From Methanomassiliicoccales archaeon (lineage in GTDB: Archaea; Thermoplasmatota; Thermoplasmata; SG8-5): a stretch of DNA of 6,790 nt. A program made the translations under genes and the position numbers. The notes beneath the pieces are model-generated. The model was not told the origin of the DNA, made no database searches, and saw nothing but the letters and a program-made list of their open reading frames with translations. Positions 1 to 4,700 of the stretch are shown one piece after another. Each line of letters starts with the position of its first letter. The stretch's first letter is position 1. Location of the stretch: positions 1-6,790 of the forward strand of contig DAOVXH010000097.1 of assembly GCA_030636255.1 (NCBI GenBank), given 5' to 3'.

Positions 1-35
1 ATTTAACTATATGACATTACCAAAAAGCACTTAAT

Positions 36-43
36 CTATAAAC
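36..43 (+). promoter_or_regulatory. Possible TATA box for the coiled-coil/zinc-ribbon gene
   Basis: The sequence CTATAAAC lies in an AT-rich stretch about 50 bases before the preferred TTG start. An archaeal TATA box normally places transcription start about 25 bases downstream, here near 65. That would give a leader of about 20 bases, enough to carry the ribosome-binding site at 74-80. A second TATA-like string, TATAAAA at 58-64, is also present, but it would put transcription start at or after the ribosome-binding site. The assignment is from motif and spacing only. Confidence 0.35.
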
Positions 44-73
44 GTATCCACAATCAATATAAAATGAGTTATT

Positions 74-80
74 GGGAGGA
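74..80 (+). promoter_or_regulatory. Ribosome-binding site that decides the TTG start
   Basis: GGGAGGA matches the archaeal anti-Shine-Dalgarno complement (GGAGGTG) and lies 6 bases before the TTG at 87. It overlaps the other upstream in-frame candidate, TTG at 72, so that codon cannot use it. The in-frame ATG at 117 has only a weak GGGAAG four or so bases before it. This favours TTG 87 as the real start. Confidence 0.65.
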
Positions 81-86
81 ATTCCT

Positions 87-1385
87 TTGGGTGATGAACC
101 ATCAATTTGGGAAGTAATGCAAAAACAGGCTGAGCAATTCAAGGAAAAAGAAGAGGACCTTAGACGTAGAACCGAAGAGGTCGAGCAAAAAACTTCTAGT
201 CTTGAATCGAAAGAACAGGAACTGGCTGCCAAAGAGGGTGAGCTTGAGGAGAAGGTTAAGAAGCTGGATGAAGACAAGGCTACCTTTGAATCAGAGAAAT
301 CCAGAATTATGGAGCTTGAGAACGGACTGAACGCACGAGAGGCCGAGGTAACAAATAAGCAGAAAGAATTTGCCTCACGTGAAGAGGAGATTCTCAACAA
401 GCAAGAAGAGATTAAGAACATTGAGGATGAGATAACCCAGAAGAGGCAGGGTTTCATAGAGACTCAGGAAAAGGCGCAAACTACTGTATCCGAGCTTTCC
501 TCCATTGTTGAAAATTTCAAATCTAAAACAGATGAAATTCTTGCTCGTGAACAGGCACTGGTCAAAGAAGAGGAAGACCTAAGCGCCAGTAAAGAGAAGA
601 TTATCGCAGACGGCAAAAAGCTCATGGAAAAGGAGAAACAGCTCCTTGACAAAGAAGAGCAGCTGAGAAATGCACCTGTTGCCCCGGTGGCAGTAGGCGA
701 GACTGCAAAGATGGAAGAAGAAACACCTGCAGAAGAACCAGCACCTGAAGAAGAGGCTCCAGTTGAAGAAGAAACACCAGCTGAGGAACCAGCTCCTGAA
801 GAAGAGGCTCCAGTTGAAGAAGAAACACCAGCTGAGGAGGAAGCGCCTGCAGAGGAACCAACTCCTGAAGAAGAGGCTCCAGTTGAAGAAGAAGCGCCAG
901 CGGAGGAAACACCTGCTGAGGAAGCACCGGCAGAAGGTGGAGAAGAAGTTGCATGCCCATCATGCGGTACAATGATTAGCTCAGATGCAGTTATGTGCTA
1001 CGCTTGTGGTACACAGGTAGAGGGCGGTGGTGAAGAAGCTCCAGCAGAAGAAGAGGCACCAGTTGAGGAGGCCCCTGCAGAGGAAGCACCGGCAGAAGAG
1101 CCAGCAGCTGAAGGCGGCGAGGAAGAAATCGCATGTCCATCTTGCGGTACAATGATTAGCTCAGACGCAGTTATGTGCTACGCTTGTGGTACACAGATTG
1201 AGGGCGGCGGCGAGGAAGCACCGGCAGAAGAGCCAGCAGCTGAAGGCGGCGAGGAAGAAATCGCATGTCCATCTTGCGGTACAATGATTAGCTCAGATGC
1301 AGTTATGTGCTATGCTTGTGGTACTCAGATAGAGGCAGGCGGCGACGAAGAGCCAAAGAAAGTTTCAAAGAAGAGAGTGGTTTAA
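87..1385 (+). CDS. Coiled-coil protein with Glu/Pro/Ala-rich spacer and three C-terminal zinc ribbons
   Basis: I do not recognise a named family, and the function is unknown. Numbering from TTG 87 gives 432 residues. Residues about 8-194 are Glu/Lys-rich with a heptad-like pattern and almost no proline, so a long coiled coil is expected. Residues about 195-288 form a flexible acidic linker of APEEE/APVEEE/TPAEEP repeats. Three zinc ribbons follow, each CPSC-x10-CYAC, with cysteines at 290/293/304/307, 350/353/364/367 and 394/397/408/411, separated by more acidic linker. The tail is short and basic (KKVSKKRVV). There is no signal peptide or membrane segment, so it is probably cytoplasmic. From domain knowledge, such ribbons bind zinc and often mediate protein or nucleic-acid contacts. 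A role as an elongated, probably oligomeric scaffold or adaptor is inference. Alternative in-frame starts are TTG 72 (437 residues) and ATG 117; an in-frame TAA at 60-62 excludes anything earlier. It appears to be a single-gene transcription unit, with a terminator at its stop. Confidence 0.9.
   Translation: MGDEPSIWEVMQKQAEQFKEKEEDLRRRTEEVEQKTSSLESKEQELAAKEGELEEKVKKLDEDKATFESEKSRIMELENGLNAREAEVTNKQKEFASREEEILNKQEEIKNIEDEITQKRQGFIETQEKAQTTVSELSSIVENFKSKTDEILAREQALVKEEEDLSASKEKIIADGKKLMEKEKQLLDKEEQLRNAPVAPVAVGETAKMEEETPAEEPAPEEEAPVEEETPAEEPAPEEEAPVEEETPAEEEAPAEEPTPEEEAPVEEEAPAEETPAEEAPAEGGEEVACPSCGTMISSDAVMCYACGTQVEGGGEEAPAEEEAPVEEAPAEEAPAEEPAAEGGEEEIACPSCGTMISSDAVMCYACGTQIEGGGEEAPAEEPAAEGGEEEIACPSCGTMISSDAVMCYACGTQIEAGGDEEPKKVSKKRVV
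744..917 (+). repeat. In-frame Glu/Pro/Ala repeat array (51-bp unit)
   Basis: A 17-codon unit reading PEEEAPVEEETPAEEPA (with drift) begins at 744 and again at 795, 51 bases apart, and the two are nearly identical in DNA. A third, more diverged copy begins at 864, offset 69 bases by a six-codon insertion. The same amino-acid theme continues in the linkers between the zinc ribbons. The array keeps frame and encodes an extended, highly negative linker. Near-identity at the DNA level suggests recent slippage or recombination, so length may vary between strains. Confidence 0.8.
954..1343 (+). repeat. Triplicated zinc-ribbon unit, the last two in 132-bp tandem
   Basis: The ribbon-coding segments start at 954, 1134 and 1266. 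The second and third lie in a 132-bp tandem duplication (1080-1211 and 1212-1343) that also includes the acidic linker. I count about five base differences between those two units, mostly silent third-position changes plus a Gly-to-Ala change near the end. The first ribbon has the same core protein sequence but is 180 bp upstream, with a longer linker. All four cysteines are kept in every copy, so all three ribbons are expected to bind zinc. Confidence 0.88.
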
Positions 1386-1425
1386 ACCACTCTCACCTTT
1401 CTCTTTTAATTTTATATTGTCTGAT
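1373..1425 (+). terminator. Terminator: perfect palindrome over the stop codon plus T-rich tail
   Basis: Bases 1373-1394 are a perfect 22-bp palindrome. As RNA it folds into an 8-bp stem (GAGAGTGG / CCACTCTC) around a TTTAAA loop that contains the TAA stop of the upstream gene (1383-1385). It is followed by CCTTTCTCTTTTAATTTT and further T-rich sequence to about 1435. Archaeal termination relies mainly on T-rich tracts in the non-template strand, and a hairpin is optional. Both are present here. The core of the palindrome is also half of a matched pair with the palindrome at 1509-1522, so it may have a second role. Confidence 0.65.
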
Positions 1426-1508
1426 TTTTATTGTTTCATTGATTAGCCAGTGCTATTAATTTCTCTCTATTTTAACCATTAATAAAGTAATAGATAGATG
1501 GTTATATT

Positions 1509-1522
1509 GTGGTTATAACCAC
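1509..1522. promoter_or_regulatory. Perfect 14-bp palindrome, candidate operator upstream of the giant-protein gene
   Basis: GTGGTTATAACCAC is its own reverse complement and ends 6 bases before the TATA box at 1529, over the place where the TFB-recognition element would lie. A dimeric regulator bound here could block or aid TBP/TFB loading. A partial extra half-site (ATGGTTATA, 1498-1506) lies just to the left, and AACCAT lies at 1474-1479 in the opposite orientation. The half-sites GTGGTT/AACCAC are identical to those in the terminator palindrome at 1377-1390. No binding protein can be named from the sequence. Confidence 0.45.
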
Positions 1523-1528
1523 TTTAGA

Positions 1529-1536
1529 TTTATATA
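1529..1536 (+). promoter_or_regulatory. TATA box of the giant surface-protein gene
   Basis: TTTATATA is a close match to the archaeal TATA consensus. It predicts transcription start near 1558-1562, giving a leader of about 25-30 bases that includes the ribosome-binding site. The stretch between it and the gene carries a TTATTG/TTATTA micro-repeat (about 1544-1561). No clear purine-rich TFB element is seen immediately upstream; the palindrome at 1509-1522 occupies that area. Position and motif agree, but there is no experimental support. Confidence 0.6.
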
Positions 1537-1575
1537 TCATCCTTGTTATTGTTATTATTATAGTAGCCAAAAATT

Positions 1576-1581
1576 GAGGTG
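1576..1581 (+). promoter_or_regulatory. Ribosome-binding site of the giant surface-protein gene
   Basis: GAGGTG matches the archaeal anti-Shine-Dalgarno complement exactly over six bases and stands 5 bases before the ATG at 1587. This fixes the start just ahead of the basic leader and the pilin-type hydrophobic segment. Confidence 0.8.
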
Positions 1582-1586
1582 TTATT

Positions 1587-1709
1587 ATGGCTGAAAAGAG
1601 GATAAAGAGAAAATTAGTCTGGGAAGACGCAGGTGTCAGTGAGATTATCGGAACCATACTTATGTTGAGCATAACCGTGGTCATGTTCTCCGGTATCATT
1701 ACCTTCGTG
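1587..1709 (+). other. Class III (type IV pilin-like) signal and membrane segment
   Basis: The leader MAEKRIKRKLVWEDAG is followed by VSEIIGTILMLSITVV and a further hydrophobic stretch to about residue 41. Archaeal prepilin peptidases (PibD/EppA type) cut just before such a segment, here probably between Gly16 and Val17. Glu at mature position +3 and the VSEIIGT string are typical of archaeal pilin-like proteins. The residue before the cleavage-site glycine is Ala, and Glu-Asp precede it, whereas the usual motif has Lys/Arg there; the basic residues sit at 4-9. Processing is therefore plausible but unproven, and the segment could remain as an uncleaved membrane anchor. Confidence 0.75.
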
Positions 1710-4700
1710 GGAAATATGCCAGCGCCCCAGGAATCTTTCAATGTGGAAGTGGACTGTGACCTTGTACCGAACGATCCAGATGACTGGTATAATGGTGGAG
1801 TGAAATTCAGAATTCAACACCAGGGCGGCAAAGCCATGGACCCAATGTGGATCAATATTTTCATTACAGTTAATAATACCATGCTGAAATACAATCTTGA
1901 TGACGGCTTTCAGCTTGATAATACAGATTATGATGATGATGGATGGTTGGGTGTCGGCGAGAACTGGGTAGTTAATATCTACAACACAGACGGCCCAGTC
2001 TTTCAGAATTCCACATATTCCATAACAATAATTCATCAGGAGAAAAACCTGCTAGTATGGCAGGAAACCCTTGGAAAAGGGCATAATTTCTATTCTCCAG
2101 TTATTGTGGACGCATGGATAGACAGTGACCTGGCAACACCTGAAGTTGATGACCCAGGTCCAATTAGCTACATAGACAGCTTCAAAATATATGTCAGAAT
2201 TCTGGACCCAGAAGGATTTGATGCAGAACAGGGCCTGGACAGGGACAATCTCTGGGTGAACCTGAGTTCTATATACGGGGATAATGAACCACCAGTCCAG
2301 CTTTTTGACTGGGTTGATGATAGGGATTCTATCAACGATGATATTTATGTTAGTGAATGCACAGCCCCTAACAGGTCCTATGCGCCTGTTGGCTATCATT
2401 ATTTCCATTTCAATGCCTCAGATAATGCTGGCCTTATTGCTGAACGTCACATACTTTTCCCGGTGGGAATGATAGTTGGAGAGAACCCACAGGTAGTTGT
2501 TCGGGGAAACAATGTTGACACTGGAAAGTATGAATACATATGGTTCAGTGACCCGGAGCCAGTCAACGGAGATGCAACCACCATATATGCGACAATACAG
2601 AATTTGGGAGGGGGTTCAGCACAGGTTGATGTGGATTTCTATGATGGAGAGGTAGATGAATCCCTGAAAATTGGAACCTATTACATGCTTCTGCATGCCC
2701 AGGGTGAAAGAGACGCCTCTGTAGACTGGATTGCAAGCCCTGGAGGCAATCATACTATTATTGTTACAGCAAAGGTGAATGCCACCTATGCCCTTGTAAA
2801 TGATGTCTATGACCCGGACCTTACTGATAACCAGAATGACACCACCATCTCGGTTATGCCAAAGATATTGCTGGTTGACGATGACGGGCATCTTAATGAT
2901 TTGACCGATGGTGATACTGTCTCGTTCATGCGGGCCTCTCTTGAAGCTGCTGACTTCGAATATGACTTTATCAGTGTTGGAGCTGGCGATGGACCTGGCT
3001 ATGATTATGGAGATTATCCACTTGAGGACTATGACCTGGTTGTTTGGATGACCGGCCATACCGAGGTAAACACACTTACACGACCACTGGATCCCGGGGA
3101 GCCAATGGCTTCCAGAACAGATGATGTTGCTAACCTTATGAGATTCCTTGATGGAGAGTCCACAGGAGGCAATGGTGGAAGTCTATGGCTTATCAGTGAA
3201 GGATACTGGGACGAGGCCATAGGTGACGTAGTACACGACCCATTCTATAAGAATTACTTACACCTGAGCGATATTGCCATAACGCCCCAGCCAACCCAGA
3301 AGAACAGCCTTCCAGCTGAGCTCTGGGGAAAGGACAATCACCCAATCACCGAGTACTATGCTGATAAACCAATACATACCGAGGAAAAGGTTACTGGAAC
3401 AGATGCTGCCTGGTCATGGGACTTCGGAGATTTCCCTGACACAAATGTGATTGCTCTCAATAACAGTGATAATTCCCGTGTCTTTGGTGTGACCTATGAT
3501 TCTGATGATTACCCAGCAGATACAATCACCGATTCCAGATTATTCGTCCAGACCTGGGACTTCTCCAGGATAAAGGACACTGCAACACAGGCCCAGTACA
3601 CCTACAAGGCAATCATGTGGCTGGGAAATATCACAATGAAATACACCCAGGATATAGCTATTTCAGAGCAGACAATTTACCCAAAATCAGTGTTCTTCAA
3701 GCAGAATGTCACAATCAGCTTTGTTGTGCGAAATAATGGTTTTGCTCCATACAATTTCTCCCAGGGAGATAATTTATGGTATCTACTCAGAATAACAGAC
3801 ATGAACGGCAATGACCTAATAGTGCCGCATCTGGAAAGAATTGACTATCTGGGTGTAGGAGTGAACAATACACTCACACTCTCATACTCATGGACACCAG
3901 AGCAGATAGGCTATCACAGAATAGTCATCAAGGTTGATCCCTACAATTACATAGAGGAAAGCAATGAGCTGAACAATGAAATTTCCAGTTATCTGGCCAG
4001 CGGTGAGCTTTTTGTTCAATACAGAATATTAGTCGTGGACGATGATGGCAGTCCTAACAATGGTGGAATATTCGTGAATGAAACGCTTGAGGTGGAGACT
4101 GCCATGGAATATCTCAATGCAACTGGCCTTTACAGATATGAAAATTACACTGTCAATGTTGGAAGCGATGGGCCAGCATTCGCCCCTGGCACCAATGGAG
4201 CAGGGCTCAGCGAGTACAATGCAGTTATCTGGGTAGGAGGAGAGGAACTTGACCCCCTTACTGCCATGGACATGCTGAACATCACCTATTACTTGGATAT
4301 TGGAGGGAATTTCTGGCTCATTGGAAATGGTCTCTGGACAGATGCTGATGAAGTGGTGGATATGGACTTCGAGCGAGATTATCTCAAGATTTCCTCTGTG
4401 GACGGTAATCAGGACATGGCCTCTGTGCTATGGGGCAGGACCGATGATTATGTTTCCCATGGAATGCAGTATGAATACAATGGAGATCCAGATGCAGATA
4501 TTTTGGTACCAGTTATTGATATTGTGGAACCAGAGAATAGTGGAATTGGATTCACCTACCAGAACAATGCCACAACAAGGTTCAATTCTGTTAGATATGA
4601 AGGAAATCCAATTACAAACACTACCATCACCTACAGGGCTGCAACCACCCCATGGCTATTATCAAGTCTGGACAGCAATGATTCCAGAAACGAATTTATA

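Noticed and set aside
58..64. TATAAAA as the TATA box of the first gene
   Set aside because: It would place transcription start near 85-90, removing the strong ribosome-binding site at 74-80 from the mRNA. It remains possible only if translation starts at ATG 117.
64..117. ATG at 64 as a start codon
   Set aside because: It is in a different frame from the long gene and gives a peptide of only 17 residues before a stop; no ribosome-binding site precedes it.
17..972. Open frames on the minus strand under the coiled-coil gene
   Set aside because: They are Ser/Leu/Gln-rich mirror images of Glu/Lys/Ala/Pro codons, without ribosome-binding sites or recognisable domains.
763..975. A plus-strand frame of Lys/Leu/Gln/Arg residues inside the Glu/Pro/Ala repeats
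   Set aside because: It is the shifted reading of the GAAGAAG/CCAGCT repeats, with low-complexity composition, and the true frame is intact throughout.
744..1343. CRISPR-like spaced repeats
   Set aside because: The repeats are coding, keep frame, and their 'spacers' are themselves repetitive Glu/Pro/Ala codons.
1454..1484. Inverted repeat TATTAAT / ATTAATA with a 17-base loop
   Set aside because: The arms are seven bases of pure A/T in an A/T-rich spacer, so this is expected by chance.
2862..2888. Response-regulator receiver domain suggested by ILLVDDDG
   Set aside because: Receiver domains start similarly, but the later phospho-acceptor Asp and conserved Lys pattern are missing, the segment lies in an extracellular region, and its second copy at 4026 matches the secreted alpha/beta type.
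1502..3220. Several minus-strand open frames opposite the giant gene
   Set aside because: They overlap the intact plus-strand frame, which has clear domains from end to end; the minus-strand products show no domain, and one also crosses the promoter region.
3411..3434. PKD domain suggested by WSWDFGDF
   Set aside because: Only the WDFGD-like string is present; the flanking PKD pattern (preceding strands and the later P-x-H-x-Y) is absent, and the string falls inside the first VDDDG domain.
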